This document shows, one piece after another, positions 29,721-38,145 of a stretch of DNA of 42,981 bases. Below the pieces are notes generated by a model. The model was not told the DNA's origin and did not search any database. It saw only the letters and a list, made by a program, of their open reading frames with translations. Origin of the DNA: an uncultured Oscillospiraceae bacterium (GTDB lineage: Bacteria; Bacillota; Clostridia; Oscillospirales; Oscillospiraceae); NCBI GenBank assembly GCA_910588135.1, contig CAJUOT010000020.1, positions 1-42,981 on the forward strand, given 5' to 3'. Numbering within the stretch: the stretch's first letter is position 1; each line of letters opens with the position of its first letter. A program made the position numbers and the translations under genes.

Positions 29721-30596
29721 CTAGATGAGAAAGGCCCCGTCCGCCGGCTCCTGAGGCGCGGCCTCCTCGCCGTAGCTCAGCTGCACCCCGGGGGCCGGCA
29801 GCTTGTCCGCCCTGCCCCGGTACAGCCTGATGAGCCCCAGCAGCTCCTCCTCGTCCAGCCTGCCCGCCACCCGCTCCAGCAGGGCGTGCCCGGCCTCCGG
29901 CTCGGCGATGCCGGCGGTTCGCACCAGCTCGCGGCGCAGGCTTTTCAGGTACTTCCGGCCCAGCCGCGCCTCGGCCTCCAGCCGTCCGCCCGCGCTCTTG
30001 ATGACCCCGGACCTGCGCTGGGCGGGCACCGCCACAAAGGACCACTCGTAGGCGTCCTTCGCCCCGGTGAGCACGCCGCAGCACACCTGCCCGCCGTACT
30101 CCTCCCCCTTCTCGTGGGGGCACTGGTCCAGCGGCTGGCCGCAGACGGAGCACAGCACCTGCTCCACGGCGCAGCCCACGCTGACCTCCCGCTTGATGCC
30201 GCCGTCGATCTCCGCGATGAGGGCGGCGTTCTCCTGGGTGCGCATCAGATAGGCCCACCCCTTGAGGTAGCGGCAGGGCCGCCCGTCGGCGGTGAGCGCC
30301 CCGTCCCCGCCCACCACCTGGGTGCGGTAGATCCGCGCCGTCTGCCCTTTCGCGCTCCACTGGTGGTCGAACACCCCGGGCACCCCCACGAACATGGGGG
30401 CCAGCCCGTCCAAAGCACTGTCGTCGAACCGCTCGAAATCCCGGTCGATGTCGTTGTCGCACAGCCGCAGGGTGAAGGTGTACACCTCGTCCGCCCCCAG
30501 CTCCCGCCGGGTCAGGCGGTTGATGAGGGCCAGTTCCTCCTCCCCCGGCGCGCCCATGGCCTTGATCCGCGCGTCCTTACTGATCTCCATTTCCAT
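29721..30596 (-). CDS. XkdF-like putative prohead protease/morphogenesis protein
   Basis: A 291-residue protein. The N-terminal half (VYTFTLRLCDNDIDRDFERFD, GVPGVFDHQWSAKGQTARIY, WAYLMRTQENAALIAEIDGGIKREVSVGC) follows XkdF, which has been assigned to peptidase family S78. A cysteine cluster, CSVCGQPLDQCPHEKGEEYGG, comes next and could bind zinc. HQW and SVGC are candidate catalytic parts, but I cannot assign residues with certainty. The C-terminal third is helical and may serve as scaffold. It overlaps the portal gene by 20 nt. Confidence 0.72.
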   Translation of the reverse strand: MEMEISKDARIKAMGAPGEEELALINRLTRRELGADEVYTFTLRLCDNDIDRDFERFDDSALDGLAPMFVGVPGVFDHQWSAKGQTARIYRTQVVGGDGALTADGRPCRYLKGWAYLMRTQENAALIAEIDGGIKREVSVGCAVEQVLCSVCGQPLDQCPHEKGEEYGGQVCCGVLTGAKDAYEWSFVAVPAQRRSGVIKSAGGRLEAEARLGRKYLKSLRRELVRTAGIAEPEAGHALLERVAGRLDEEELLGLIRLYRGRADKLPAPGVQLSYGEEAAPQEPADGAFLI

Positions 30597-31728
30597 TCTC
30601 CTCCTCCATCGCCCTGGCCTGGGCCCGGTACAGCGCCGCCTTGGCCTCCGCCTCCTCGTCCTGGAGGTTCACATCCGCCCACTCCACGCTCACCCGGTCG
30701 TCATATCCGTGCAGCCGCAGCCAGAACTCGCAGATCCGCTCCACCACCGGCTCCAGCCCCCGCCGGATGGCGGCGATCTCGCTGGTCATGATGTCCGCCT
30801 GCTGGGCGCTCATCCGCTCGGTGGACGACCAGCTCAGCCCCAGCAGGAAGGGCGGAATCCCCGTCTTGGCCACCAGCTGCTCCAGAATCTGCCGCACGGG
30901 CACCTCGCTGTCCAGCACCTGGTTGTCCGCCCCGATCACCCGGATGTCCACGTCCCCGGCGCACACGAAATCCCGCACCGCCCCGTCCCGGCCCGCCTGC
31001 ATGGCGGCGCTCCACTCCCGGGCCACCTGGGCGCACCGGTCCTGGGCGCCGCTCCCGTTCTCCCCCCGGCACGCCACGGCGAAGCGCACGTTGCCCATGC
31101 GCTCCCAGTTCTTGCCCACGGCCTGGAAAATCTTCAGCAGGATCTCGGACAAAAAGGGCATGGAGCGCAGCATGGACACCCCGTAGGGCGAGCTGGTCTC
31201 CGGCTGGAAGGGAGTGAACAGCAGCAGCTCCTGCCGTTCCGCCTCCCGGACCCTTCCCTCGCTGTCCCGGACGCACAGGGTGATGTCCAGCGGGCTGCCG
31301 CCCTCCTTGATCTCCACCCGGCTCACGTCGGCGCACAGCAGCGCGGCGATGTCCCGCCCGTCCCGGCTGGGGACGATCTCGCCCACCGCCCGCCCGCAGG
31401 TGAGCATGGAGTCCAGGTACTGGTCGAGAAACGCCTGGATGCCCCGCTGTCCCCGCCCCACGCTCACGGTGCGCAGAAAGTGGTCCAGCTCCTCCTGGGC
31501 CCGCCTGTCCCGGCAGGCCGCCGCCACCCCGCCGCACAGCCGCACCAGCTTGCAGATGGCCGCGTCCACCACCGGCACCGCCTCCCGGATGGCCCGGTAC
31601 AGGGCGGTCTCCCCGTGGCGCAGGGGCGCATACCCGTCCAGCTGGACAAAGGGGTGCCGCCCCGCGTCCCGGAGCTGGGCGGCGACCGCCGCCCGCCGCC
31701 CCGTCCTGTTTCCCTTCGCCCCGCCCAT
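30577..31728 (-). CDS. phage portal protein
   Basis: A 383-residue protein that forms the DNA gate at one capsid vertex. Conserved features: AIREAVPVVDAAICKLVRLCGG near the start, a middle region FTPFQPETSSPYGVSMLRSMPFLSEILLKIFQAVGKNWERMG of which SPYGVS is diagnostic, and the wing segment FLLGLSWSSTERMSAQQADIM before the clip/crown helices. The length is about 100 residues below PBSX XkdE. The start codon overlaps the capsid gene's stop (TGATG). It stands downstream of the major capsid gene, the reverse of the usual order. Confidence 0.87.
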   Translation of the reverse strand: MGGAKGNRTGRRAAVAAQLRDAGRHPFVQLDGYAPLRHGETALYRAIREAVPVVDAAICKLVRLCGGVAAACRDRRAQEELDHFLRTVSVGRGQRGIQAFLDQYLDSMLTCGRAVGEIVPSRDGRDIAALLCADVSRVEIKEGGSPLDITLCVRDSEGRVREAERQELLLFTPFQPETSSPYGVSMLRSMPFLSEILLKIFQAVGKNWERMGNVRFAVACRGENGSGAQDRCAQVAREWSAAMQAGRDGAVRDFVCAGDVDIRVIGADNQVLDSEVPVRQILEQLVAKTGIPPFLLGLSWSSTERMSAQQADIMTSEIAAIRRGLEPVVERICEFWLRLHGYDDRVSVEWADVNLQDEEAEAKAALYRAQARAMEEENGNGDQ

Positions 31729-32738
31729 CAGATGGTGAGCACCCGGCTGGCGTCCTCAAAAATTTTGGCGCAGCCGGAGATGGTGGTGATGGCGGCCCGC
31801 TCCAGCTGGCGGTCGATGAGCTTGTCGTACTCCACCATCACGTCGCCGGCCTTTACCATCTCCAGCGCGTAGTTCTTGTCCAGGCCGATGATCTTCCCCC
31901 TGGGCACGGCGGAGGTGCGCAGCACCCGGGCCCCCATGGGGGTGATGAGCCTGCCGGTGCCGTGGAAGTCAAGGCCCGCCGCCGCGTCCTGCATCTGCCG
32001 CATTCCCAGCAGCATGGGCATGGTGTCGCTGCCCGCCAGCAGGGTGTTGAGCTGGTAGGGCTCAAAGCTGTTCCAGAAGGCCAGCAGGTCCTTGTAGGCC
32101 AGCGTGCCCGCCGTCTCCACGGCGCCCGCCTGGGCGGGGTTTCCGTTGCCGTCCCCGTTGAGGATCACGTCAATCGCGTCCTCCAGGTGCATCCGGCCGA
32201 TCTGTGCGCCGATCTGCCGCAGGGTGACGGAGAACAGGTCCAGCTTCTGGAAGCGGATGGCCTCATAGGAGGCCACCAGCATCCTGCCCCGCTTGTGGAG
32301 CTTCACCAGGCTGTCCCGGGTGCGCACGGTGGTCTGGGGGATGGCCGCCCCCTCGGCCACCTGCTTGAGCTGCCTCTCATCCTCGGGAACGGAGGTGATG
32401 GAGCGGTAGTCCATCCCCTCGATCATCGTCTCCGTGGCGGTGATGTCGGGCAGGATGTTGGCCTCCTCCATGCCCGCCTTCACCGCCCGGGCGATGTACT
32501 CGGGGAACAGCACCGCCGACTGGCTGGTGGAGAAGAACTTTTCCACCTGGTCGGAGCCCGCGCCCTTCACCCGGATGTCAAACCGTTTGAGCTGCCGCTG
32601 GTAGGCGTCCAGCCCCTCCAGGGCGGTGCCCCGGTACTGCTCGCTGGGATCCTGCTTCTCCAGCACCTGGGTGAAGGACCTGCCCGCCTCGTGGTACATC
32701 CCCTTTTCCAGCCTCACGCTGTCAAATCTCTGCGCCAT
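31728..32738 (-). CDS. phage major capsid protein (HK97-fold expected)
   Basis: A 336-residue capsid subunit. An N-terminal helical section (SEQYRGTALEGLDAYQRQL) is followed by FSTSQSAVLFPEYIARAVKAGM, the usual start of the shell domain. Further motifs are VAEGAAIPQTTVRTRDSLVKLHKRGRMLVASYEAIR (E-loop and spine helix) and LEDAIDVILNGDG. The C-terminus has the P-domain strands DVMVEYDKLIDRQLERAAIT. The fold is inferred from pattern and context. Intact; TGATG overlap with the portal gene. Confidence 0.85.
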   Translation of the reverse strand: MAQRFDSVRLEKGMYHEAGRSFTQVLEKQDPSEQYRGTALEGLDAYQRQLKRFDIRVKGAGSDQVEKFFSTSQSAVLFPEYIARAVKAGMEEANILPDITATETMIEGMDYRSITSVPEDERQLKQVAEGAAIPQTTVRTRDSLVKLHKRGRMLVASYEAIRFQKLDLFSVTLRQIGAQIGRMHLEDAIDVILNGDGNGNPAQAGAVETAGTLAYKDLLAFWNSFEPYQLNTLLAGSDTMPMLLGMRQMQDAAAGLDFHGTGRLITPMGARVLRTSAVPRGKIIGLDKNYALEMVKAGDVMVEYDKLIDRQLERAAITTISGCAKIFEDASRVLTI

Positions 32739-32759
32739 ATTCTCTCTCCTCCCGTCTGC

Positions 32760-33107
32760 TCACAGCTTGATCACCGCGGACTTCTCGTCCTCGTCCACCG
32801 CCAGCACCAGGCAGCTCAGCCCGCCTGTGGCCACGGCCTTGACGCCGCCCCTGCCGTCCAGCGCCAGCTGCTGCCAGCCCGCCTTGGGCGCCGCGCCGGT
32901 GTAGCCAACCTTTGCCGCGCCGCCGATCTGCACCGCCGCCGCGCCGCCCCGCACGCCGCCCAGCAGCACGCCGCAGGGCAGGCCGCCCTCCTCGCCCGGC
33001 CCCACCGTGCCGTTTTGGGTGAGGGCCACCGCCATGCCCGGCCGGACGCCGCCGTCCGCCCGGAAGGTGGCGGCAGTCTGCCCCACGCCCTCAAAGCAGA
33101 TATCCAT
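32760..33107 (-). CDS. capsid decoration (cement) protein
   Basis: A 115-residue beta-rich protein (MDICFEGVGQTAATFRAD, then GGVRPGMAVALTQNGTVGPG, LPCGVLLGGVRGGAAAVQIGG and VLAVDEDEKSAVIKL). The arrangement resembles DUF2190-like head-decoration proteins that commonly adjoin the major capsid gene. The start used has GGAG spaced 7 nt upstream; two earlier ATG codons lie at or before the ribosome site. The assignment is from pattern and position. Confidence 0.62.
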   Translation of the reverse strand: MDICFEGVGQTAATFRADGGVRPGMAVALTQNGTVGPGEEGGLPCGVLLGGVRGGAAAVQIGGAAKVGYTGAAPKAGWQQLALDGRGGVKAVATGGLSCLVLAVDEDEKSAVIKL

Positions 33108-33129
33108 GCCCATTCTCCTCTCGTTCATG

Positions 33130-33466
33130 ATGTATTTATAGAAATCCCCTTTTCGGGGTATCTCCCTTCGGGGACCTGCTTTCTGCTTGTGCAGAAAGTA
33201 GGCAAAGACACACTTAAGGGGGAAAATCCGGCTCGACTTCGGGAGCAGAGGGCGCTCCCTCGCTCGCAGGAATTTTCCCCCTTAAGAAACCCTTTTTACG
33301 GGGGACGCCCTATACGGACCGCAAGCGTGTATTTTCCGGCGCGCAATGCCTTCGATGCAGACGCCCCTGTTTGTGCTGCCGCCTGTGCGCAGTCATCGGC
33401 TCCACCCGCGGCCCGCCGCCCCGCGCCTTCGGAGTGCGCCGTCCGTGCCCGGGGCGGGCCGCGCCC
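33130..33466 (-). repeat. dispersed intergenic repeat, copy 2, between terL and the capsid genes
   Basis: A gap of 360 nt without a convincing gene. It has hairpins CCCCTTTTCGGGG, TTTCTGCTTGTGCAGAAA and CTTAAGGGGGAAAA with TTTTCCCCCTTAAG. It ends with TTTGTGCTGCCGCCTGTG. Block order and sequence parallel copy 1 at 15470-15660, so the cluster has been invaded by a host repeat. Confidence 0.55.
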
Positions 33467-34702
33467 CTAAAACGCGTCCCGCTCCACGAACCGGGCGGCG
33501 CTTCCCCCGCCGCTGTCCAGGCTCATCACGAAGTAACGGATATCGTCCATGGCGTGGTCGTTCTCCTTCCTGACCCGGTCCCCGGCCCCGCCGTCCTCCC
33601 AGCGGTACAGGGCGAACTCCCTGGCCGCCGCCCTGCATCCCCTGCAAATCAGAACCCTGCCGGACTTCAGCGCCTCCGCCGTGCGCCGGATGCCCTCCAG
33701 CACCCGGTTGTCCGCCTTGCGCACGCTCCAGCCCGCCCTTCGCAGCGTCTCGATAAAGCTGGCCGCCGAAGGGTCCACGACGACCAGTTCAATGCGCCGT
33801 CCCCCGGCCAGCCGCTCCAAATCGCCGGCATACTCTCCGTCGGTTTTCTGCCTGCCCGACTCTCGGGCGTCGTAGTAGTACTCGCCGGTCCTGTACCATC
33901 TCCCGTCCAGCTCGCCCCACAGCCCGAAGGAGGCGGGGTTGCGCGTCCCGTAGTCGCAGGAGATGCGCCACCGGGCAAAGGGCCCCGCCGGGACCTCCGG
34001 CATGGCCTCCGCGTCGAAGAAATCGTACACCAGCCCCTGGCTGGCCTCCCATTCCCCCAGCACGTACCGCCGGTAGAAGCTCCCCCGGAACATCCGCGCG
34101 TACCGCTCCCGCACCTCCGGGCCCAGCGCAGGGTTGTCCTCCATGGTGAAGTGCAGGTACAGCGCGTTCTTTTCCTCCGCGCGGAGGACCCACTCCTTGT
34201 AAAACCAGTGCTCCGGCCCCGCCGGGTTGCAGGAAAACCAAACCTTCCCGCCCTTCACCGAGCACCGGGCGCAGGCCTGCTCCACAAAGGACCGCGGCAT
34301 CAGCGCCGCCTCGTCCAGCAGCACCCCCGCCAGCGTCACTCCCTGAATAGACGCAGCACTCCCCTCGTCCCGTCCGCCGTAGAGGTAGAACACGTTTTCC
34401 CGTCCCCCGCCCCGCACGGCGATCTCGTTCCGGCTGACCTTTTCCTCCCAGCGGAATCCCATCTCCGTGAGCACCGGCCCGGCCTGCCCCAGCAGGTTCC
34501 GGCGCGCCGCGTTGATGGACGCGGCGCACAGCCCGAACCGCTGCCGGTGGAAGCGCGTCATGGCCCACAGGAAAAAGGATACGCTCAGCGCAAGCGTTTT
34601 CCCCGACCGCACCGCCCCGTCGCAGATGACGGCGTCAAACCTCCCGTCCCGCCACCACTCCAGCACCTGGCGCTGCTTGGGGGAGAAGGAGAGCTGTTTC
34701 AT
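33467..34702 (-). CDS. phage terminase large subunit (PBSX type)
   Basis: ATP-driven DNA packaging motor with nuclease. The 411-residue protein has Walker A GAVRSGKT at 29-36, Walker B LLDEAA with Asp130-Glu131, and the coupling motif FSCNP near 156-160. Nuclease residues are Asp250 (SCDYGTRNP), Asp310 (VVVDPSAA) and Asp386/Asp387 (NDHAMDDIRYF). All expected active-site residues are present, so packaging could be functional. The start overlaps terS (ATGA). It is followed by a repeat before the capsid genes. Confidence 0.93.
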   Translation of the reverse strand: MKQLSFSPKQRQVLEWWRDGRFDAVICDGAVRSGKTLALSVSFFLWAMTRFHRQRFGLCAASINAARRNLLGQAGPVLTEMGFRWEEKVSRNEIAVRGGGRENVFYLYGGRDEGSAASIQGVTLAGVLLDEAALMPRSFVEQACARCSVKGGKVWFSCNPAGPEHWFYKEWVLRAEEKNALYLHFTMEDNPALGPEVRERYARMFRGSFYRRYVLGEWEASQGLVYDFFDAEAMPEVPAGPFARWRISCDYGTRNPASFGLWGELDGRWYRTGEYYYDARESGRQKTDGEYAGDLERLAGGRRIELVVVDPSAASFIETLRRAGWSVRKADNRVLEGIRRTAEALKSGRVLICRGCRAAAREFALYRWEDGGAGDRVRKENDHAMDDIRYFVMSLDSGGGSAARFVERDAF

Positions 34703-35019
34703 CCGGCACCGCCGTCCCCCTGGCCGGACAGGCCGTTCAGGAACTCCTCCAGGGCCCCGTCCCGGCGCTCCTCCAGCAGCTCCCGCAGCATGGACAGCAC
34801 CCGCACCTTGTCCACAAACTTGGCCTCAAAGGTGCCGTTGGCGTTGCGTTTCAGCTCCGCCACGCCGCTCAGGTCCAGCCTGTCCACCGTTTCCGCCTCC
34901 TCCGGGTCCAGAAACGCCAGCTTCACCACGTCGTTGTTTTTCCACTCCGCCAGCTTTTTCAAATGGGCGAGCAGCTCTTCCCGCCCCGGCTCCTCCGGCC
35001 GTTTCCCCTCTCTCTCCAT
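34699..35019 (-). CDS. phage terminase small subunit-like protein
   Basis: A 106-residue protein, first gene of the cluster. It has helical N-terminal parts (PGREELLAHLKKLAEW, NDVVKLAFLDPEEAETVDRL) and the recurring segment LKRNANGTFEAKFVDKVRVLSMLRELL, found in small terminases next to PBSX-type large subunits. The start follows GGGGAGG. It is short for a small terminase, and no clear DNA-binding HTH is seen. There are 64 nt between it and the eno terminator, with no good promoter. Confidence 0.75.
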   Translation of the reverse strand: MEREGKRPEEPGREELLAHLKKLAEWKNNDVVKLAFLDPEEAETVDRLDLSGVAELKRNANGTFEAKFVDKVRVLSMLRELLEERRDGALEEFLNGLSGQGDGGAG

Positions 35020-35082
35020 GCTCAACCTCCCCGCATCCCATTTCCCAAACATCTGTTTTGTTGCCTGTTCCGGTGCAACGCA

Positions 35083-35128
35083 TAAAAAAATAACAGGCCC
35101 CGCATCCGCACTGCGGATACGGGGCCTG
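35083..35128 (-). terminator. terminator of eno
   Basis: A long GC stem with its centre at CCGCACTGCGG (35094-35128, one mismatch), followed on the minus strand by TGTTATTTTTTT. It separates the glycolytic block from the phage-like cluster. Confidence 0.88.
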
Positions 35129-35150
35129 CCTCTGCCGGTGGGGCTGGTTT

Positions 35151-36452
35151 TTACTTCAGGTTGAAGAAGGCGCTCTTGCCCAGGTACTGGGCGGCGTCGC
35201 CCAGTTCCTCTTCGATGCGCAGCAGCTGGTTGTACTTGGCCACGCGGTCGGTGCGGCTGGGGGCGCCGGTCTTGATCTGGCCGGCGTTCACGCCCACCAC
35301 GATGTCGGCGATGGTGGCGTCCTCGGTCTCGCCGGAGCGGTGGGACACCACGGCGGTGTAGCCGTGCCGGTTGGCCAGCTGGATGGCGTCCAGGGTCTCG
35401 GTGAGGGTGCCGATCTGGTTGACCTTGATGAGGATGGAGTTGGCGATGCCGTTGTCCAGGCCCATCTGGAGGCGCTGGGTGTTGGTGACGAACAGGTCGT
35501 CGCCCACCAGCTGCACCTTGCCGCCCAGGACGCGGGTGAGCATCTGCCAGCCCTCGATGTCGTCCTCGCCCATGCAGTCCTCCATGGAGATGATGGGGTA
35601 GTTGTCGGCGAACTTCTTCCACATATTCACCATCTGCTGCTTGGTGAAGGTCTTCTTGGCCTTGGGCAGGTCATAGCAGCCGGTCTCGGCGTTGTACCAG
35701 TCGGACACGGCGGCGTCGATGGCGATCATGAAGTCCTCGCCGGGCTTGTAGCCGGACTTCTCGATGGCGGCCACGATGCACTTGAAGGCGTCCTCGTCCT
35801 TCTTCAGGTTGGGGGCGTAGCCGCCCTCGTCGCCCACGCCGGCGGCGGGGGTGCCGTTCTCCTTGAGCACGCTCTTCAGGTTGTGGAACACCTCAGCGCA
35901 CATCTGGAGGGCCTTCTTCCAGCAGCACGCGCCCACGGGCATAATCATGAACTCCTGGATGTCCACGTTGTTGGTGGCGTGGGCGCCGCCGTTGAGGATG
36001 TTCATCATGGGCACGGGCAGGGTCTTGCCGTTCACGCCTCCCACGTAGTTGTACAGGGGCATCCCCAGGCTCTCAGCGGCGGCCTTGGCCACGGCCAGGG
36101 AGCAGCCCAGAATGGCGTTGGCGCCCAGGCGGGACTTGTTGGGGGTGCCGTCCAGCTCGATCATGGCCTTGTCGATGGACACCTGGTCCAGGGCGTTCAT
36201 GCCGATCAGGCACTCGGCCAGCTCGGTGTTCACGTTGGACACGGCCTTCTCCACGCCCTTGCCCAGGTAGCGGCCCTTGTCGCCGTCCCGCAGCTCGCAG
36301 GCCTCGTGCACGCCGGTGGAAGCGCCGGAGGGAACCGCGGCGCGGCCCATGGTGCCGTCCTCCAGGACGACCTCCACCTCGACGGTGGGGTTGCCGCGGG
36401 AGTCGAGAATTTCACGGCCGAGGACGTCAACGATCTCAAGCATCTGTTTCAT
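35151..36452 (-). CDS. eno: enolase
   Basis: Dehydrates 2-phosphoglycerate to phosphoenolpyruvate. The 433-residue protein is complete and starts MKQMLEIVDVLGREILDSRG after AAAGGAG. Typical sections are SGASTGVHEA (mobile loop), LGANAILGCSLA, and the signature IKVNQIGTLTETL with SHRSGETEDATIADIVVG. Metal and active-site residues lie in the expected motifs (for example ISMEDCMGEDD). It is the last gene of the block pgk-tpiA-gpmI-eno. An upstream in-frame extension over the repeat region is rejected. Confidence 0.97.
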   Translation of the reverse strand: MKQMLEIVDVLGREILDSRGNPTVEVEVVLEDGTMGRAAVPSGASTGVHEACELRDGDKGRYLGKGVEKAVSNVNTELAECLIGMNALDQVSIDKAMIELDGTPNKSRLGANAILGCSLAVAKAAAESLGMPLYNYVGGVNGKTLPVPMMNILNGGAHATNNVDIQEFMIMPVGACCWKKALQMCAEVFHNLKSVLKENGTPAAGVGDEGGYAPNLKKDEDAFKCIVAAIEKSGYKPGEDFMIAIDAAVSDWYNAETGCYDLPKAKKTFTKQQMVNMWKKFADNYPIISMEDCMGEDDIEGWQMLTRVLGGKVQLVGDDLFVTNTQRLQMGLDNGIANSILIKVNQIGTLTETLDAIQLANRHGYTAVVSHRSGETEDATIADIVVGVNAGQIKTGAPSRTDRVAKYNQLLRIEEELGDAAQYLGKSAFFNLK

Positions 36453-36505
36453 GGGAATCAAGCTCCTTTCAAATCTTTCGGGTGTTATAAAATGGATACG
36501 GCCCA

Positions 36506-36570
36506 TGTAGGGGCGCACATTGTGCGCCCGCTGGGAACACGCAGATGGGCGCACATTGTGCGCCCCTACA
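36506..36570. repeat. palindromic repeat in the gpmI-eno gap
   Basis: TGTAGGGGCGCACA (36506-36519) pairs perfectly with TGTGCGCCCCTACA (36557-36570). The inner GCGCACATTGTGCGC is itself nearly self-complementary, and it occurs twice. This is a typical short intergenic element of Clostridia. Together with the copy near 39240 it marks the glycolytic block. Confidence 0.75.
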
Positions 36571-36589
36571 ATGGGGCAAAGGATAACAA

Positions 36590-38113
36590 TTATTTCACAA
36601 TCAGCGTCTGGCCCGTCATTTCGCGGGGCTGTTTCAGGCCCATCAGGTCCAGCATGGTGGGGGCCAGGTCGGCCAGACGGCCGTCCCGCAGCTTCACGTC
36701 CGCGCCCACCACGCAGCAGGGCACCAGGTTGGTGGTGTGGGCGGTGAAGGGGGAGCCGTCCGGCTCCACCATGTGCTCGGCGTTGCCGTGGTCGGCGGTG
36801 ATGAGGGTCACGCCGCCCATTTTGGCGGTGGCCTCCACCACCTGCCCCACGCCGCAGTCCACCGCCTCGGCGGCCTTGACGGCGGCCTCGAACACGCCGG
36901 TGTGGCCCACCATGTCGCAGTTGGCGAAGTTGAGTATGACCACGTCGTACTTGCCGCTCTCAATGCGCTTGACGGCCTCGGCGGTGACCTCGGGCTGGCT
37001 CATATGGGGCTGGAGGTCGTAGGTGGCCACCTTGGGGGAGGGGATCAGGCACCGGTCCTCGCCGGGGAACACGGTCTCCACGCCGCCGTTGAAGAAGAAG
37101 GTGACGTGGGCGTACTTCTCCGTCTCGGCGATGCGCAGCTGGGTCATGCCCTGCTGGGCGATATACTCGCCGAAGATGTTGTCCAGGCTCTCCTTGGGGA
37201 AGGCGACGGCCACGTTGGGCATGGAGGCGTCATAGGACGTGGTGCACACGTAGTTCACCTTGAAAAAGCCCTTTTTCCGCTCAAAGCCCTTGAAGTCGGG
37301 GTCCACGAAGGTGCGGGTAATCTCACGGGCCCTATCGGGGCGGAAGTTCATGAAGAGGATGGAGTCCCCCTCGCCGATCTGGGCGTTTTCCGCGGTGATG
37401 ACGGGGATGACGAACTCGTCGGTGACGCCGGCATCATAGCTGGCCTGCATGGCGCCCACCGGGTCGCCGATGAAGCGCTGCTCGCTCTCGCCGTACACCA
37501 TGGCCTTGTAGGCGCGCTCCACCCGGTCCCAGTTGGTGTCCCGGTCCATGGCGTAATACCGCCCGGAGATGGTGGCGATCTGGGCGCCGTACTGGTCGCA
37601 GGTCTCCTTCATCTCGGCCACGAAGCCCTTGCCGGAGGTGGGGGGCACGTCCCGCCCGTCCATGAAGCAGTGGACGAAGATTCTGGGGCAGCCCAGGTCG
37701 TGGGCCATCTTCACCGCCGCCTGGATGTGGGTGATGTGGCTGTGGACGCCGCCGTTGGACATCAGGCCGTAGATGTGGACGGCCTTCCCGGCGTTTTTCG
37801 CCGCCAGCATGGCGTCCTTATAGGCGGGGTTTGCAAAGAAGTCCCCGTCCTGGATGGCCTTGGTGATCTTGGGCAGGTCCTGGAACACCACCCGGCCCGC
37901 GCCGATGTTGGTGTGGCCCACCTCGCTGTTGCCCATCTGCCCGTCGGGCAGGCCCACGTCCAGGCCGGAGGCGGACAGCTTGCAGCAGGGGTTCTCGGCA
38001 AACAGCTTATCCAGGTTGGGGGTGTCAGCGGTGTAGATGGCGTTGTCCCCCGCCGCGGTGGAGGCGGACAGGCCGAAGCCGTCCATAATGATTAAGGTGG
38101 TGGGTGTTTTCAT
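36590..38113 (-). CDS. gpmI: 2,3-bisphosphoglycerate-independent phosphoglycerate mutase
   Basis: Interconverts 3- and 2-phosphoglycerate with two Mn ions and a phosphoserine. The 507-residue protein is full length. Phosphatase-domain residues include Asp11 (IIMDGFG) and the nucleophile Ser63 (GNSEVGHTNIG). The transferase domain shows MSNGGVHSH, FMDGRDVPPTSG and NFRPDRAREI. The C-terminus carries FNGGVE and ITADHGNAE with metal ligands. It belongs to the pgk-tpiA-gpmI-eno order. The start follows AGAAAGG. Confidence 0.97.
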   Translation of the reverse strand: MKTPTTLIIMDGFGLSASTAAGDNAIYTADTPNLDKLFAENPCCKLSASGLDVGLPDGQMGNSEVGHTNIGAGRVVFQDLPKITKAIQDGDFFANPAYKDAMLAAKNAGKAVHIYGLMSNGGVHSHITHIQAAVKMAHDLGCPRIFVHCFMDGRDVPPTSGKGFVAEMKETCDQYGAQIATISGRYYAMDRDTNWDRVERAYKAMVYGESEQRFIGDPVGAMQASYDAGVTDEFVIPVITAENAQIGEGDSILFMNFRPDRAREITRTFVDPDFKGFERKKGFFKVNYVCTTSYDASMPNVAVAFPKESLDNIFGEYIAQQGMTQLRIAETEKYAHVTFFFNGGVETVFPGEDRCLIPSPKVATYDLQPHMSQPEVTAEAVKRIESGKYDVVILNFANCDMVGHTGVFEAAVKAAEAVDCGVGQVVEATAKMGGVTLITADHGNAEHMVEPDGSPFTAHTTNLVPCCVVGADVKLRDGRLADLAPTMLDLMGLKQPREMTGQTLIVK

Positions 38114-38145
38114 ACAAAGAATACCTTTCTGTCAAAATGGAGCGG

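Larger units (their letters stand above)
21463..35019 (-). mobile_element. compact PBSX/skin-type contractile particle cluster (domesticated phage or GTA-like)
   Basis: About 13.5 kb of one-directional genes: terS, terL, decoration, major capsid, portal, XkdF-like, three connectors, sheath, tube, tail chaperone, zinc-ribbon protein, a short Pro/Ala-rich protein, LysM protein, hub, spike, gpW/gp25, baseplate J and XkdU. Gene order from portal onward follows B. subtilis PBSX and skin. Missing from the interval: integrase, excisionase, repressor, replication, lysis, tail fibre and a tape measure. Host genes flank both sides (eno, mreB), no attachment-site duplication was seen, and GC and codon choice match the host. 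A terminator closes it at 21463-21495. Called domesticated by inference; no particle or transfer evidence is available. Confidence 0.8.

Noticed and set aside
21463..35019. Ordinary intact prophage
   Set aside because: No integrase, repressor, replication, lysis, tape-measure or fibre gene in the interval, and no direct repeat was noticed at its borders.
35340..37022. 560-codon frame on the plus strand opposite eno and gpmI
   Set aside because: It spans two well-identified genes and the repeat between them, with no start signal; a GC-rich shadow.
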